Assembly: GCF_000410875.1 (NCBI RefSeq)
Contig: NZ_AROI01000005.1
Span: forward strand, 1-64,000
Length of the DNA: 64,000 bases
Direction of reading: 5' to 3'
Source of the DNA: Halopseudomonas pelagia CL-AP6
GTDB lineage: Bacteria; Pseudomonadota; Gammaproteobacteria; Pseudomonadales; Pseudomonadaceae
Translations under genes and position numbers: made by a program
The notes under the pieces: generated by a model
What the model saw: only the letters and a program-made list of their open reading frames with translations
Told to the model about the DNA's origin: nothing
Database searches by the model: none
Shown: positions 34,228-45,487 of the stretch, one piece after another
How positions within the stretch are numbered: the first letter of the stretch is position 1
Layout of the letters: each line of letters begins with the position of its first letter

Positions 34228-34258
34228 TTGACCCTATAGCTACTACATGGTCTTAAAT
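34228..34258 (+). promoter_or_regulatory. MerR-type promoter of the CDF gene
   Basis: TTGACC (34228-34233), a 19-bp spacer with CCTATAGCTACTACATGG, and TTAAAT (34253-34258), 33 bp before the CDF start. The core shares CCTATAGC with the site at 33709-33739, so both are likely bound by the same regulator. Confidence 0.82.
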
Positions 34259-34291
34259 CGATGTAATAACGACCTATAGGAGAGGCGAATT

Positions 34292-35185
34292 ATGACTTCT
34301 TGTGATAAATCCTGTGACTGTGGCCCTGACCCGGTAACCACTGAAACGGCAGCCGCGCCTTCGAATGAAGGAACTTGGGTCAGTAGTTTCTCTGTACCCA
34401 AGATGGATTGCCCTTCAGAAGAGCGAATGATTCGGCTTGCTCTCAATGGCTTTCCTGAACTCAATTCGTTGGAGTTTGATCTGAGCACCAGACAGGTACG
34501 CGCTTTCCACGACGGTCCTGTTGATCATATCGCGACCAAGCTGGAATCACTTGGTTTAGGGGCAACGTTGCTCGGTACTCAACCGGTCAGTCAGGACGCA
34601 GCTTCGGCCAATAGCGCCAGTGAAAAGGAGGCTGCTTCAAAGGAGGCTGGTGTGCTCAAAATCCTGCTCGGTATCAATGCCGGGATGTTTATCGTCGAGA
34701 TGGGTACAGGCTTGATTGCTCATTCGACGGGTCTAATCGCCGACTCCCTGGACATGTTTGCTGATGCTGCCGTCTATGGCCTTGCTCTCTTTGCGGTCGG
34801 TCGGGCTGCGCGGCTGCAGGTTCGCGCTGCGCACCTGGCGGGTTTGTTTCAGATCGTGTTGGCTCTGGGGGTACTGGTGGAGGTGGCTAGACGTTTCATC
34901 TACGGCAGCGAACCCGAGTCGTTGCTTATGATGGGGATCGGCTTAGTTGCACTCGTAGCAAACGCCATCTGTCTCTTGATGATATATGGCCATCGCGAAG
35001 GCGGTGCACACATGAAAGCGAGTTGGATTTTTTCGGCCAATGATGTACTAGCGAATATTGGCGTTATCGCCGCAGGAGCTCTGGTTGCGTGGACAGGCTC
35101 TTCCTATCCAGATTTGGTAATTGGTGCGGTCGTTGGCATCATTGTACTCAACGGTGCACGTCGAATTCTGGCATTGAAAGCCTAA
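34292..35185 (+). CDS. CDF cation transporter with N-terminal HMA-like domain
   Basis: A 297-residue protein. The Cys-rich start (MTSCDKSCDCGPDP) is followed by a heavy-metal-associated-like domain (about 28-95; KMDCPSEERMIRLAL). Then come about six helices of a cation diffusion facilitator: IADSLDMFADAAVY with its DxxxD pair and SANDVLANIGV with one Asp. An unusual fusion of a metal-binding domain with a CDF exporter; the metals are likely Cd, Zn or Pb. It is driven by the MerR-type promoter just upstream, with AGGAG before the ATG. A decayed relative is at 26704-27150 and a domain-less one at 22231-22956. Confidence 0.88.
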   Translation: MTSCDKSCDCGPDPVTTETAAAPSNEGTWVSSFSVPKMDCPSEERMIRLALNGFPELNSLEFDLSTRQVRAFHDGPVDHIATKLESLGLGATLLGTQPVSQDAASANSASEKEAASKEAGVLKILLGINAGMFIVEMGTGLIAHSTGLIADSLDMFADAAVYGLALFAVGRAARLQVRAAHLAGLFQIVLALGVLVEVARRFIYGSEPESLLMMGIGLVALVANAICLLMIYGHREGGAHMKASWIFSANDVLANIGVIAAGALVAWTGSSYPDLVIGAVVGIIVLNGARRILALKA

Positions 35186-35471
35186 CTAACCTGATGAGAG
35201 TCACACTCGCCTTTGCTAACAGAGACGCGTAGCTCGCGGACTTTCCCCAGTGGACTTCCAAGGGTTATGCGGGAGGTTATTCTAGAGCCTGCATCCAAGA
35301 TAGAGAGGAAGGGCTTTGCAGCCGATCCGCCAAATGGAACGAGAGTCGACGTGGCCCATCGCCCACCTGACGTCTTTCCAGCCGACCTGGCTCATCAACA
35401 ACTTGATGCGCCCACCATTTGCGTTGGCGCAGATGGCAAAGCCACAGCGCAGGGTATGGCTGGCGTGTAGC
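35186..35471. other. Intergenic without gene
   Basis: The space between the CDF gene and the duplicated segment. The frames present are short and unsupported. In the decayed copy near 27.15 kb this spacer is missing. Confidence 0.4.
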
Positions 35472-35817
35472 ACGGTCGGGCCATTGGCTGGTAGCGCCGC
35501 ACGGACGGGTTGTTTGCTTCGGTTGCAAGCAGACCTGGTGTTGGACCGTGTTCCAACAGTTATGAAGAAGTTCGGATTGTATCTACGCTTGAACCGATGG
35601 CGGCTGTGCATCGCGTTTTCGACTTGCTAGATGCCTAACCTTCGCGGACGCAAATTGCCTGTCACCCGGCCAGATTGCTGAGTGCTGGAAGGCAAACGTT
35701 CGGCTATTGCTTGCAGAATTGTAATTGTTTGGAAGTGATACAAATGTCATAAAGGCGGTCCAATCACTTGAATGTTGCGGTCTGACGACTCCCGCTAACC
35801 TCCGGTGCGCTTGAGAA
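35472..35817. repeat. 346-bp duplicated segment, copy B
   Basis: The partner of 27161-27506. It ends 65 bp before the start of the second Cu ATPase, so its AT-rich last third (TTGTAATTGTTTGG ... TACAAATGTCAT) may carry that gene's promoter. No gene is visible in it. Confidence 0.88.
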
Positions 35818-35882
35818 GCCGGAAGCTTGGTTTCGCTAATGACTCGTCCGTACCGACTCGAAACGCAAATGGAGGAATGAAC

Positions 35883-38219
35883 ATGCCGCCATCCTCAGAC
35901 TGTCCGTCGCACTCGAAAGCTGACGAACCACGCCGGGAGCTGAACGACCCTGTTTGCGGGATGGTGGTTACGCCAGATAGCCCGTTCCATACAGAACATC
36001 AAGGCAAAAGCTACTATTTCTGCAGCCAAGGGTGCCAGACTCGCTTTAAAAAAGAGCCAGCGAAATATCTGTTGTCCCAGCCCTCGGCCTCGCCTTCGGG
36101 TAAGGAAGGCAACACCAACTCAGAGTACATCTGCCCCATGCATCCGGAGGTTCGACAGATGGGGCCAGGAAGTTGCCCTATCTGTGGGATGGCCCTGGAA
36201 CCGGTGTTGCCTGATTTGGACAATGAAACAGATCCGGAGTATGAGGACTTTCGGCGACGATTTTGGCGGACCCTTCCATTCACGGTCCTAGTGACCGGCC
36301 TGGCCATGTTTGGTCATGGATTCGGCCTGTTCCATGGGCAATCTCAGAATTGGGTTGAGCTTGCTTTGGCCTCCCCCGTCGTATTGTGGGGCGGTTTACC
36401 TTTCTTCGTCCGCGGTCTAGCTTCGGTACGCCAGCGCAGCCCCAATATGTGGACGCTTATCGGTTTTGGGACCGGCGCGGCGTACCTCTACAGTATGGTC
36501 GCTACGGTGCTACCCGAGCTGTTCCCTGCATCTTTCAGCGTTGGCGGACGTATCGGTGTGTATTACGAAGCGGCTGCAGTGATCATCTCGCTGACTCTCT
36601 TGGGTCAGATGATGGAGCTCAGGGCGCGGTCGAAGACTTCTTCGGCCATCAAAGCCCTGCTGGGCCTTTCGCCAAAAACGGCGAGACGCATCAACGAAAA
36701 CGGAAGCGAAGAAGATGTTCCGCTGGAGCAGGTGCAAGAGGGGGATCGGCTAAGGGTTCGCCCCGGTGAGAAAGTCCCTGTGGATGGCCTCGTCGCAGAA
36801 GGGGAAAGCGCCGTCGACGAGTCGATGCTCACAGGAGAACCGGTACCTGTCACCAAAAGGCCGGAGGACAACGCTATTGGAGCCACGCTGAACACGCATG
36901 GCGCCCTGGTCATCGAGGCAACCCGCGTTGGCTCAGATACGATGCTGTCGCAGATCGTGCAGATGGTTGCCAATGCGCAGCGCTCCAAAGCCCCTATGCA
37001 GCGGATGGCCGACGTGGTCGCTGGTTACTTCGTAATGGTCGTGGTGGGAATCGCTATTACGACATTTTTCGTCTGGGGCTTTCTCGGTCCTGAGCCTGGA
37101 TGGGTATATGGCTTGATCAATGCTGTCGCGGTGCTGATTATCGCTTGCCCTTGCGCTCTGGGATTGGCCACACCCATGTCTATCATGGTTGCTACCGGCA
37201 AAGCTGCTGGCAGCGGAGTGTTGTTCCGGGATGCGGCCGCGATCGAGAACTTCAAAAAGGTGACAACCTTGATCGTAGACAAGACCGGGACTCTGACTGA
37301 AGGTCGTCCAGTCTTCGAATCCTCTGAAGGCTTCGGGTCGTTCAATTCGGAGGAGGTGCTTCGGTTGGCAGCGAGCCTGGATCAGGGAAGCGAACACCCG
37401 CTGGCTCACGCAATCGTTGACCATGCCCGGTCTGAAGGTATTGTACTAACCAAGCCGGATACCTTCGAATCAGGTTCAGGCATCGGCGTTCGCGGTCAAG
37501 TCGAGGGTCGCCAGCTACAGCTGGGTAATACCGCTTTGATGGAAGAGGCGGGTATCGACGTCGCTCCGCTGAAGGGCAAAGCAGAAGCGCTCCGCCAACG
37601 CGGCAGCAGCGTTATGTTCCTGGCAGTCGATGACCGGCTCGCCGGGGTGTTGGCGGTCTCTGACCCAATCAAGCCGACCTCCAAGGAAGCAGTGTCTCGG
37701 CTACATGAAGAGGGCATCAGAGTAATCATGGCGACCGGGGATGGACTGACTACAGCGAAAGCAGTCGCGGAGGACTTGGGCATCGACGAGGTATATGGCG
37801 AAGTCAAACCTCAGGACAAGGAGCAGCTTGCGTCGCGCTCACAGAACGAAGGCCAATTTGTGGCCATGGCCGGGGATGGCATCAACGACGCGCCTGCTCT
37901 AGCCAGAGCGGACGTCGGTATAGCCATGGGGACAGGGACGGACGTGGCGATGAGCAGCGCACAGGTAACGCTAGTAAAAGGAGACCTTATGGGGATTTTG
38001 CGAGCGCGCGCCTTGTCGGTCAAGACGGTAGGAAACATGCGCCAGAATCTACTACTAGCGTTTTTGTACAACGGACTAAGCATCCCAATCGCGGCAGGCG
38101 TGCTTTATCCTTTCACCGGTTGGCTATTGTCGCCAATGATTGCGGCTTTGGCGATGAGCTTAAGTTCCGCATCGGTTGTCTTCAATGCGCTGCGCTTGCA
38201 GCGTTCCCATATCGAATGA
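35883..38219 (+). CDS. Cu(I)-exporting P1B-type ATPase, second copy
   Basis: A 778-residue pump with the same domain order as 2176-4512: YHS (NDPVCGMVV), metal-binding domain (YICPMHPEV ... CPICGM), CPC (ACPCALG), [19 protein letters not shown], then FLYNG and MSLSS, the Cu(I)-class signature. Identity to the first copy is clearly high in the core but the ends differ. ATG 35883 has GGAGG at the right distance; ATG 35877 is too close to it. The gene stands alone behind the duplicated segment, between the Cd/Pb block and the Cus operon. Silver is a possible alternative substrate. Confidence 0.92.
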   Translation: MPPSSDCPSHSKADEPRRELNDPVCGMVVTPDSPFHTEHQGKSYYFCSQGCQTRFKKEPAKYLLSQPSASPSGKEGNTNSEYICPMHPEVRQMGPGSCPICGMALEPVLPDLDNETDPEYEDFRRRFWRTLPFTVLVTGLAMFGHGFGLFHGQSQNWVELALASPVVLWGGLPFFVRGLASVRQRSPNMWTLIGFGTGAAYLYSMVATVLPELFPASFSVGGRIGVYYEAAAVIISLTLLGQMMELRARSKTSSAIKALLGLSPKTARRINENGSEEDVPLEQVQEGDRLRVRPGEKVPVDGLVAEGESAVDESMLTGEPVPVTKRPEDNAIGATLNTHGALVIEATRVGSDTMLSQIVQMVANAQRSKAPMQRMADVVAGYFVMVVVGIAITTFFVWGFLGPEPGWVYGLINAVAVLIIACPCALGLATPMSIMVATGKAAGSGVLFRDAAAIENFKKVTTLIVDKTGTLTEGRPVFESSEGFGSFNSEEVLRLAASLDQGSEHPLAHAIVDHARSEGIVLTKPDTFESGSGIGVRGQVEGRQLQLGNTALMEEAGIDVAPLKGKAEALRQRGSSVMFLAVDDRLAGVLAVSDPIKPTSKEAVSRLHEEGIRVIMATGDGLTTAKAVAEDLGIDEVYGEVKPQDKEQLASRSQNEGQFVAMAGDGINDAPALARADVGIAMGTGTDVAMSSAQVTLVKGDLMGILRARALSVKTVGNMRQNLLLAFLYNGLSIPIAAGVLYPFTGWLLSPMIAALAMSLSSASVVFNALRLQRSHIE

Positions 38220-38235
38220 CTGTGAAATTTGAGAC

Positions 38236-38250
38236 TGACAAAAATGTAAT
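38236..38250. promoter_or_regulatory. CusR/CopR-type box before the Cus operon
   Basis: TGACA-AAAA-TGTAAT, fitting TNACA-N4-TGTNA, the dyad bound by CusR/CopR-type regulators. It is 114 bp ahead of the first gene of the operon. The same pattern appears at 45064, 48579, 48670 and 50581. Confidence 0.65.
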
Positions 38251-38363
38251 CTTCAGTTCAGTTTTGCGTCAGCGAGCTCTGATACCATCAGTCTCAGTTT
38301 CTAGGGGAGAAAAGGGGAGTAGAACCGGGTGCACCCCGCTTCGCTTCCCAATGGCCAGAGCCT

Positions 38364-38711
38364 ATGATGACGTGCAGAAAAGTATTGATCGCTTTGCTTA
38401 TGTTTCTCGCGCTTCCCATCAATGGGACGGCGCAGGCCATGGCGTTCGATACCCATCACGACATGAGCCCCTCGAGCATAATTTCCGATGTCGCGGCTCC
38501 CGAACTGGCAACTCCTTCGCGCGAGTGTTGTGATCCAGACGAGCTCACCTCGGTCTGTGAAAATGGGCAAGAATGTAAAACCAGTAGTTTGCTCCAGCTC
38601 GCGCTCGACAAGGTCGTATCACCGACGCTCCCCCCCCGTCCCGCTTTGCTCCTAACGGGTCAGGCTCCTTTTCGAGCGCCTGACATTGTTTGGCATCCTC
38701 CACGCCGCTGA
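38364..38711 (+). CDS. Small secreted Cys-containing protein ahead of cusC
   Basis: A 115-residue protein with a signal peptide (about 1-25) and a Cys-bearing middle (RECCDPDELTSVCENGQECK), then a Pro-rich tail. I know no exact family; small secreted proteins open many czc and cop operons (CzcI- or CopL-like). Four Cys and several His could bind copper in the periplasm. It lies 94 bp before the outer-membrane factor gene and behind a CusR-type box. Confidence 0.65.
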   Translation: MMTCRKVLIALLMFLALPINGTAQAMAFDTHHDMSPSSIISDVAAPELATPSRECCDPDELTSVCENGQECKTSSLLQLALDKVVSPTLPPRPALLLTGQAPFRAPDIVWHPPRR

Positions 38712-38804
38712 TTTTGCTTGTGTCACCTAGTTTCGCCTGATCGATAGGAACAGGCGGTCAAGGCACGCCTATGGCATGCGCTAGAACATCAACGGAATCG
38801 AGAT

Positions 38805-40055
38805 ATGAATCACCGAATTCAACGGGTGCGCAAGTATGCGACCGCCCTGATTATTGGCTTGGGTGCAGTGCCTGGCATGTCGGCCGCACTCACGCTCGAA
38901 GAAGCGATTGAGCTTGCCGAACAGCAAGCCCCATCCCTGGCTGCGCGTAACGCGAGCCTGCAAGCTGCCCAGAACCTGGTCACGCCGGCTGGCGAGTTGC
39001 CTGACCCGCGTTTGAGCGTCGGCGTACAGAATCTTCCTATCGAAGGTGACTCCAGTCTGCGCTTGGGCGCTGAACGGATGACCGCGCAAATGATCGGCGT
39101 TATGCAAGAGGTCCCCAACCGAGCCAAGCGCAGAGCACGCGTAAGGACTGCCGAAGCTTCGGTGGAGCTGGCCCGTGTGGAGCGAACGGTAGAACGTCTG
39201 CAGGTTCGTCAATTCACGGCTGAAGCCTGGATTGCGACGCTATCGGCCGAGCAGAAGCTAGGCATTTTCGATGAGTTGTACGCAGAGAATCGTCTTCTGG
39301 CACAAGCGGTCAAGGCCCGGATTGCGTCTGGTCGAGGGCTGTCCAGCGACAGCGTTCTGCCTAAGCAAGAAGCGGCTCTTCTAGCAGAAAAGCAGGATGT
39401 ACTGGTTCGCAATGAAGCAGTTGCCCGTGCGCAGCTGCGTAGTTGGATCGGTGCGGCTGCAAGCCAGCCTCTTGAGGGCAGTTGGCCTGCGTGGCCGGCG
39501 GACTTTGACCACTATCGACACAACTTGCACCGACATCCTGAGCTGCTGGCTTTCGATCCCATGCTTGACCGTGCTGAAGCGAAGATTGCCGAAGCAATCT
39601 CTGAGAAGAGACCTGACTGGGCGTGGGGGCTGGATTATAAGCGCCGCAGTGAATTCGGCGACATGGTCAGCTTCAACGTCAGCTTCGATCTGCCAGTGTT
39701 TGCGGGTTCCAGACAGGATCCGAAAATATCCGCTGAGCGCGCACGCCTGGCAGAAATTGAAGCCGAACGGCAAGCCATGCTGCGTATGCATAACCAGGAG
39801 CTTGCTACCGAGCTTGCTGAAATGCAACGACTCGAGCAAGCGCTTGCGCGAGTCGAAATGACACTGCTCCCGCTCGCTGAAGAGAAGGTCCGTCTGGCTA
39901 TGGCCGACTACCGGTCAGGCAGCGGCGAACTCACCACAGTGATCGCTGCGCGGCAGGAATTTATTGACCTGCGCCTGCGCCGCGTCGAGCTCGCCGGAGA
40001 GCGCGCGATGCTCAACGCCCGCCTACATTTTTCTTTTGGAGATACCCAGCCATGA
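38805..40055 (+). CDS. cusC: Outer-membrane factor of the Cus efflux system (TolC family)
   Basis: A 416-residue TolC-family protein with a signal peptide (cleavage near SAALT) followed by LTLEEAIELAEQQAP, long coiled-coil helices and a second repeat (ELATELAEMQRLEQALARVE). It lacks the lipobox cysteine seen in enteric CusC. It forms the exit duct. Its stop overlaps the adaptor start (ATGA-type, 4 bp), and the operon order C-B-A-F follows. Confidence 0.87.
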   Translation: MNHRIQRVRKYATALIIGLGAVPGMSAALTLEEAIELAEQQAPSLAARNASLQAAQNLVTPAGELPDPRLSVGVQNLPIEGDSSLRLGAERMTAQMIGVMQEVPNRAKRRARVRTAEASVELARVERTVERLQVRQFTAEAWIATLSAEQKLGIFDELYAENRLLAQAVKARIASGRGLSSDSVLPKQEAALLAEKQDVLVRNEAVARAQLRSWIGAAASQPLEGSWPAWPADFDHYRHNLHRHPELLAFDPMLDRAEAKIAEAISEKRPDWAWGLDYKRRSEFGDMVSFNVSFDLPVFAGSRQDPKISAERARLAEIEAERQAMLRMHNQELATELAEMQRLEQALARVEMTLLPLAEEKVRLAMADYRSGSGELTTVIAARQEFIDLRLRRVELAGERAMLNARLHFSFGDTQP

Positions 40056-41506
40056 TATTTCGGATCAAGCGATTAGCGCTGTTGATTAGCCTGCCCATGT
40101 TCATTACGGGCACAGTAGCCGGGATCAGTGTTATTGCTAGTAGCGCTCAGGCTCAGTCTGCCGAGCAGAGCGAGAAAGAAGTGCTTTATTGGTACGATCC
40201 CATGTACCCACAGCAACGCTTTGACGCGCCAGGTCCATCGCCATTCATGGACATGGATCTAGTGCCTCGTTATGCCGAGGAGGGTGGCGATAGTGCTTCT
40301 ATGCTCATCGACCCCTCAGTGACCCAAAATCTGGGTATGCGGGTCACCCCGGTCACTCGGGAATCTATTAGCCAGATCGTCGAAGCAGTAGGCACCCTGG
40401 CCTACAATGAGCGTGATGTAGCCGTTGTGCAGGCCCGCAGCGCTGGCTTTGTCGAGAAGATATACGACCTCGCACCGGAAGACGTGATTGCTGAAAATGC
40501 TCCGCTGGCCGACCTTCTGTTCCCTGAATGGCTGGCCGCCCAGGAGGAGTATCTGGCATTGCGCGGCATGGGCGAGCCGCAACTGCTTGCTGCAGCGCGT
40601 CAGCGCCTGCGTCTTGCCGGGATGCCCTCAGAGCATATTGCAGCGCTGGAGCGTAGCGGCAAGGCCAGCATTAGCTGGACCATCACAAGCCCCATCGGCG
40701 GTGTACTGCGCTCGCTTGATGTCCGAGAAGGAATGACGCTGCCTGCGGGAGCATCTCTTGCTCGCATCAATGGTCTGGATAAGGTCTGGCTGGATGTTGC
40801 AGTTCCTGAAGCTCAAGCGAGTAACCTGACGATGGGACAAAAGGTTGAGGCCAGGCTGCCTGCCTTCCCAGGCAAAAGCCTGGAAGGCGTTGTCGCGGCG
40901 ATCTTGCCCGAGGCCAATCTGGACAGCCGGACTGTTCGGGTCCGGGTCGTGCTGCCCAATCCCGACCAGCTCCTGCGCCCCGGCATGACCGCCGACGTCA
41001 CGCTGAGCCGCGATGAAGCTGAAGCTCTGGTGGTCCCCACCGAAGCACTGATCAGAACAGGTCGGCGAACCCTGGTTATGCTCGCTGAGGATGATGGCAA
41101 GTTCAGACCGGTAGAGGTCATGACTGGCCGGGAAACCGATTTCAAGACGGAAGTGATCTCCGGCCTTTATGAGGGGCAGCGCGTTGTTGCGTCCGGACAG
41201 TTTTTGCTCGATTCCGAAGCCAGTCTGCGCGGATTGACCGTCGGGCCAGAGCAAGCTCCGGGCACTACCAGCTCAGCCCTACACGAGGCCGAGGGCACCA
41301 TCGTGGGACTGGAGGACGACATGGTCAACTTGTCCCATGGTCCGTTCAAAACGTTGAACATGCCGGGTATGACGATGGCATTTTCAGTCGCAGATACCGC
41401 CCTGCTGGAAGGACTGCAAGAAGGTACCCGGGTCCGGGTCGGCGTCAGCGAAACCGATGAAGGCCTTGTTATCGAACGGATCGAGCAACTCGGAGACCAG
41501 CCATGA
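40052..41506 (+). CDS. cusB: Cus adaptor protein with fused CusF-like domain
   Basis: A 484-residue periplasmic adaptor. A signal/anchor is followed by a metal-binding start YWYDPMYP ... [12 protein letters not shown] (about 47-78), a barrel-sandwich domain, hairpin and beta-barrel, and at the end (about 412-480) a CusF-like OB domain ([18 protein letters not shown]). That domain keeps the His and two Met ligands, but the Trp that caps Cu(I) in CusF is replaced by Met. The separate CusF at 44655-45011 has it. It links the outer factor and the RND pump. Confidence 0.93.
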   Translation: MIFRIKRLALLISLPMFITGTVAGISVIASSAQAQSAEQSEKEVLYWYDPMYPQQRFDAPGPSPFMDMDLVPRYAEEGGDSASMLIDPSVTQNLGMRVTPVTRESISQIVEAVGTLAYNERDVAVVQARSAGFVEKIYDLAPEDVIAENAPLADLLFPEWLAAQEEYLALRGMGEPQLLAAARQRLRLAGMPSEHIAALERSGKASISWTITSPIGGVLRSLDVREGMTLPAGASLARINGLDKVWLDVAVPEAQASNLTMGQKVEARLPAFPGKSLEGVVAAILPEANLDSRTVRVRVVLPNPDQLLRPGMTADVTLSRDEAEALVVPTEALIRTGRRTLVMLAEDDGKFRPVEVMTGRETDFKTEVISGLYEGQRVVASGQFLLDSEASLRGLTVGPEQAPGTTSSALHEAEGTIVGLEDDMVNLSHGPFKTLNMPGMTMAFSVADTALLEGLQEGTRVRVGVSETDEGLVIERIEQLGDQP

Positions 41507-44500
41507 TTGCCAAGATCATTCGATGGTCAGTAACCAACCGGTTTCTTGTGTTGCTGGCGACGTTATTTTCCGTTGCCTGGGGCATATGGTCGATCCAGAA
41601 CACACCTATTGATGCGCTGCCCGACCTGTCAGACGTTCAGGTCATCGTCCGCACACCTTATGCCGGACAAGCTCCCCAGATTGTTGAAAATCAAGTGACC
41701 TATCCGCTGGCAACGACCATGTTGTCGGTTCCCGGGGCAAAGACCGTTCGGGGATATTCATTTTTCGGCGATAGCTATGTGTATGTTCTCTTCGAGGATG
41801 GCACAGACTTGTACTGGGCGCGTTCGCGGGTGCTCGAATACCTAAGCCAGGTGCAGAGCCGCCTTCCCGAAGGCGCTGCACCATCGCTGGGCCCTGACGC
41901 CACCGGTGTAGGCTGGATCTATCAGTACGCTCTGGTGGATCGCACTGGTCAACACGACCTTGCTCAACTGAGGTCGTTACAGGATTGGTTCCTGCGTTAC
42001 GAGCTCAAAACCCTCCCCAACGTTGCAGAGGTCGCGCCCATTGGCGGTATGGTCAAGCAATATCAGGTGGTGTTAGATCCGGTACGGATGGCCAGCCAGC
42101 AAATCACTCAGCAGCAAGTCAGGGAGGCAGTTGAAGAGGCCAACCAGGAAACCGGTGGAAGCGTGCTGGAACTCGCCGAAACCGAATTTATGGTTCGCGC
42201 CTCCGGCTATCTTTCCTCACTGAAGGACTTTCGCAACATTCCGCTAAGCCTTGGCGCTACCGGCACGCCGATAACGCTTGGCGATGTCGCGCATATTCAA
42301 CTAGGCCCGGAGATGCGTCGGGGGATTGCCGAACTGGACGGCGAGGGCGAGGTGGTGGGTGGCGTAGTGATCCTACGTAGCGGGAAAAATGCCCGCGATA
42401 CCATCACCGCGGTGAAAGCCAAACTTGAAGACTTGCAGAAAAGTTTGCCTGATGGGGTCGAGGTGGTGACAACCTATGACCGCAGCACACTGATTGACAG
42501 CGCAGTGGCCAACCTCAGTTTCAAGCTGCTTGAGGAGTTCGCTATTGTTGCACTGGTCTGCGTCTTGTTCCTCTGGCATCTGCGTTCATCGCTGGTCGCG
42601 ATTGTCTCTCTGCCCATCGGAATTCTCATCGCGTTCATCATCATGCAGCGCCAGGGCGTTAACGCCAACATCATGTCTCTAGGGGGGATCGCGATCGCGA
42701 TCGGAGCCATGGTGGACGCGGCGATTGTGATGATCGAGAACGCCCATAAGCACATAGAAGCCTGGCACAAGAAAAACCTCGACAAGAAACTGAAGGGCGC
42801 CGAACACTGGAAAGTCATCACCAATGCAGCGGTCGAGGTCGGTCCAGCTCTTTTCTTCAGTCTACTCATTATCACTTTGTCGTTTATTCCGGTTTTCACA
42901 CTGGAAGCCCAGGAAGGACGGCTATTCGGCCCGCTCGCCTTCACCAAGACCTATGCCATGGCGGCAGCCGCAGGGTTGTCGGTCACCCTGGTTCCGGTGC
43001 TGATGGGGTACTGGATCCGCGGTAAAATTCCCGACGAGCATCGCAACCCAATCAATCGTGGGCTCATCTGGATATATCAGCCAGCTCTCGAAGCAGTACT
43101 GCGCTGGCCTAAGACAACCATCGTGGTCGCATTCGCTATTTTTCTGACCGCACTCTGGCCGATCTCCCGGCTGGGTGGTGAATTCTTGCCGCCGCTGGAC
43201 GAAGGAGACCTGCTGTATATGCCAACTGCATTGCCCGGCCTGTCGGTTCAGAAAGCATCGGAGCTGTTGCAGCAGACCGACCGCATGATCAAAAGCGTGC
43301 CTGAAGTAAAGCGCGTATTCGGTAAGGCGGGTCGGGCTGACACCGCGACCGACCCGGCCCCGCTGACCATGTTTGAAACGACCATCCAGTTCAAGCCCAA
43401 GGATCAATGGCGTCCCGGAATGACGCCTGAGAAACTGGTGGAGGAACTCGACAAGGCTGTGCAGGTGCCTGGGTTGGCCAACCTGTGGATACCGCCTATT
43501 CGCAACCGCATCGATATGCTGGCTACAGGTATCAAGAGTCCGATCGGGGTCAAGATATACGGTTCGGACCTGGTGCAGATTGACAAGACCAGCCAGGCGG
43601 TCGAGCGCATCGCCAAGACGGTTCCCGGGGTTAGTTCGGCTGTCGCCGAGCGACTCACCGGTGGACGCTATATCGATGTCGATATTGACCGCAGCGCGGC
43701 TGCACGTTATGGACTGAATATTTCCGATGTGCAGTCCATTGTGGCGGGTGCGGTCGGGGGTGCCAACATTGGCGAAACGGTAGAGGGTCTGGCTCGCTAC
43801 CCCATCAGTCTGCGCTATCCGCGCGAATGGCGTGATTCATTGACCGACTTGCGCAACCTGCCGATCTACACGCCGGAGGGAAGTCAGATCACTCTCGGAA
43901 CGGTTGCGCAGATCAAGGTGACCGATGGCCCTCCGATGCTCAAAAGCGAAAACGCCCGTCTCACTGGCTGGGTCTACATAGACGTACGTGATCGCGACAT
44001 GGCTGCAGTGGTGGAGGACCTGCGTACCAGAATCGGCAACGAAGTGCCCTTGGACTCAGGCATGAGCATAAGCTATTCCGGCCAGTTCGAGTTCATGGAG
44101 CGCGCCAATGCGAAATTGAAGATGGTTGTGCCGGCTACGCTGCTCATCATATTCGTGCTGCTGTACCTCATCTTCAATCGCTTCAGCGAAGCCCTGCTGA
44201 TCATGGCGACACTTCCATTCGCTTTGACTGGCGGTGTCTGGTTCCTGTACCTGCTGGATTTCAATCTGTCAGTGGCTACGGGCGTGGGCTTCATCGCACT
44301 GGCGGGGGTGTCAGCCGAGTTTGGCGTCATCATGCTGCTATACCTGACCAATGCCTGGAGCGATCGCGTGAACGCAGGACATGCGGACAGACCTGCACTT
44401 CTTGAAGCGATCCGCGAAGGTGCCGTACAGAGGGTAAGACCAAAGGCAATGACTGTCGCGGTCATCATCGCTGGCCTACTTCCAATCCTGCTCGGCAGTG

Positions 44501-44658
44501 GTACCGGTAGTGAAATCATGAGCCGGATTGCCGCGCCAATGGTCGGCGGCATGATTACCGCACCACTTCTGTCCCTATTTGTACTTCCGGCCGCTTATCT
44601 CCTGATGAGGCGCCGGTCCATTAAGCAAGGCAAACCACGACCTGGAGATTCAATATGA
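41503..44658 (+). CDS. cusA: Cus RND efflux pump (heavy-metal, monovalent Cu/Ag type)
   Basis: A 1,051-residue inner-membrane pump with 12 helices and two large periplasmic loops. The helix-4 motif [19 protein letters not shown] is that of the CusA subgroup (Cu/Ag), with the proton-relay Asp. The porter-domain Met sites are not checked one by one. It overlaps cusB and cusF genes by 4 bp at each side, so all are coupled. The complex exports Cu(I) and Ag(I) from the periplasm and cytoplasm. Confidence 0.94.
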   Translation: MIAKIIRWSVTNRFLVLLATLFSVAWGIWSIQNTPIDALPDLSDVQVIVRTPYAGQAPQIVENQVTYPLATTMLSVPGAKTVRGYSFFGDSYVYVLFEDGTDLYWARSRVLEYLSQVQSRLPEGAAPSLGPDATGVGWIYQYALVDRTGQHDLAQLRSLQDWFLRYELKTLPNVAEVAPIGGMVKQYQVVLDPVRMASQQITQQQVREAVEEANQETGGSVLELAETEFMVRASGYLSSLKDFRNIPLSLGATGTPITLGDVAHIQLGPEMRRGIAELDGEGEVVGGVVILRSGKNARDTITAVKAKLEDLQKSLPDGVEVVTTYDRSTLIDSAVANLSFKLLEEFAIVALVCVLFLWHLRSSLVAIVSLPIGILIAFIIMQRQGVNANIMSLGGIAIAIGAMVDAAIVMIENAHKHIEAWHKKNLDKKLKGAEHWKVITNAAVEVGPALFFSLLIITLSFIPVFTLEAQEGRLFGPLAFTKTYAMAAAAGLSVTLVPVLMGYWIRGKIPDEHRNPINRGLIWIYQPALEAVLRWPKTTIVVAFAIFLTALWPISRLGGEFLPPLDEGDLLYMPTALPGLSVQKASELLQQTDRMIKSVPEVKRVFGKAGRADTATDPAPLTMFETTIQFKPKDQWRPGMTPEKLVEELDKAVQVPGLANLWIPPIRNRIDMLATGIKSPIGVKIYGSDLVQIDKTSQAVERIAKTVPGVSSAVAERLTGGRYIDVDIDRSAAARYGLNISDVQSIVAGAVGGANIGETVEGLARYPISLRYPREWRDSLTDLRNLPIYTPEGSQITLGTVAQIKVTDGPPMLKSENARLTGWVYIDVRDRDMAAVVEDLRTRIGNEVPLDSGMSISYSGQFEFMERANAKLKMVVPATLLIIFVLLYLIFNRFSEALLIMATLPFALTGGVWFLYLLDFNLSVATGVGFIALAGVSAEFGVIMLLYLTNAWSDRVNAGHADRPALLEAIREGAVQRVRPKAMTVAVIIAGLLPILLGSGTGSEIMSRIAAPMVGGMITAPLLSLFVLPAAYLLMRRRSIKQGKPRPGDSI

Positions 44659-45011
44659 AAACCAAACTGACACTCGTTCTCGCTCTAGCCCTGACCCCGG
44701 CAGCCTTTGCCGAAGAGATGAAAGGTATGGACATGAAGCAGAGCATGCCCATGGACAACATGAAAATGGAGCAGTCGAATACTGCGGCGCAGACCGCGAA
44801 GGCAACCGGCACCGTGCGCAAGATCAAGCAGGATAAAGGCTCTGTAACCATCGCCCACGGACCCGTACCGGAGCTTCAATGGCCCGCCATGGTCATGGGG
44901 TTCAAGGCGACTGTCGAACAGCTTGAGGACCTTCAGGAAGGTGATGAGATCGAGTTTGAATTCACTTCAAAAGGGATGAACTCTACCATTGCGTCGATCA
45001 AGCAGCTTTAA
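44655..45011 (+). CDS. cusF: Periplasmic Cu/Ag chaperone CusF
   Basis: A 118-residue protein: signal peptide (cleavage FAEE), a Met-rich N-terminal segment ([17 protein letters not shown]) not found in short CusF proteins, then the CusF OB-fold. The ligand set is complete: [16 protein letters not shown] (His, Trp, Met, Met). It delivers Cu(I)/Ag(I) to the adaptor and pump. It overlaps cusA by 4 bp. Confidence 0.93.
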   Translation: MKTKLTLVLALALTPAAFAEEMKGMDMKQSMPMDNMKMEQSNTAAQTAKATGTVRKIKQDKGSVTIAHGPVPELQWPAMVMGFKATVEQLEDLQEGDEIEFEFTSKGMNSTIASIKQL

Positions 45012-45063
45012 AGAAGGAGATGGCTAGCTACCGGGTCGGTACGGTAGCCATCCCGCTCAAGCA

Positions 45064-45078
45064 TTACATAACTGTAAG
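45064..45078. promoter_or_regulatory. CusR/CopR-type box before the small PtrA-like gene
   Basis: TTACA-TAAC-TGTAAG lies 68 bp before the ATG at 45146. It matches TNACA-N4-TGTNA, so the small gene probably has its own copper-responsive promoter besides readthrough from cusF. Confidence 0.6.
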
Positions 45079-45145
45079 GATGCCAACAGCTTGTCGTCAG
45101 GTTCATACCCGTAAGCTGTACCCATTCCCAACAGAGAGGTGTCAC

Positions 45146-45325
45146 ATGAACAAATTTACTAAAGTGCTTTTCCCGCTGGTTCTGGCGTTCGCGGCTACTG
45201 CAGCAATGGCCGAAGATGGTAGTGATTACGCAATGAGCGGTGTGCCCGATGCTCAAGCGCCTTCCATGGTGCCTCAGATGGCGCACCAAAACCCATATTG
45301 GGTCAAGGGCGACCATCATTGCTGA
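45146..45325 (+). CDS. Small secreted PtrA-like protein
   Basis: 59 residues: signal peptide ending AMAEDGSD, then YAMSGVPDAQAPSMVPQMAHQNPYWVKGDHHC. The mature EDGSDxAxSGVP motif is shared with 48298-48513. It resembles PtrA, a small copper-induced periplasmic protein of Pseudomonas. The last residues (GDHHC) could bind Cu. AGAGAGGTG precedes the ATG. A frame beginning at 45020 is longer but skips the signal peptide. Confidence 0.75.
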   Translation: MNKFTKVLFPLVLAFAATAAMAEDGSDYAMSGVPDAQAPSMVPQMAHQNPYWVKGDHHC

Positions 45326-45487
45326 TAGCCTAATAAACGGGGCACTGGAATAATTGAGAGGGCTATATGAATCTTTATAGAAAAAGCCGAGAAGTGGCGA
45401 TTAAACATCCCTTGACGACAGGCAATAACCTTCAGACCATCAACTGAGTGTTGCACTTAGACCCTGAGACCCCAAGGCCCTTCATTA

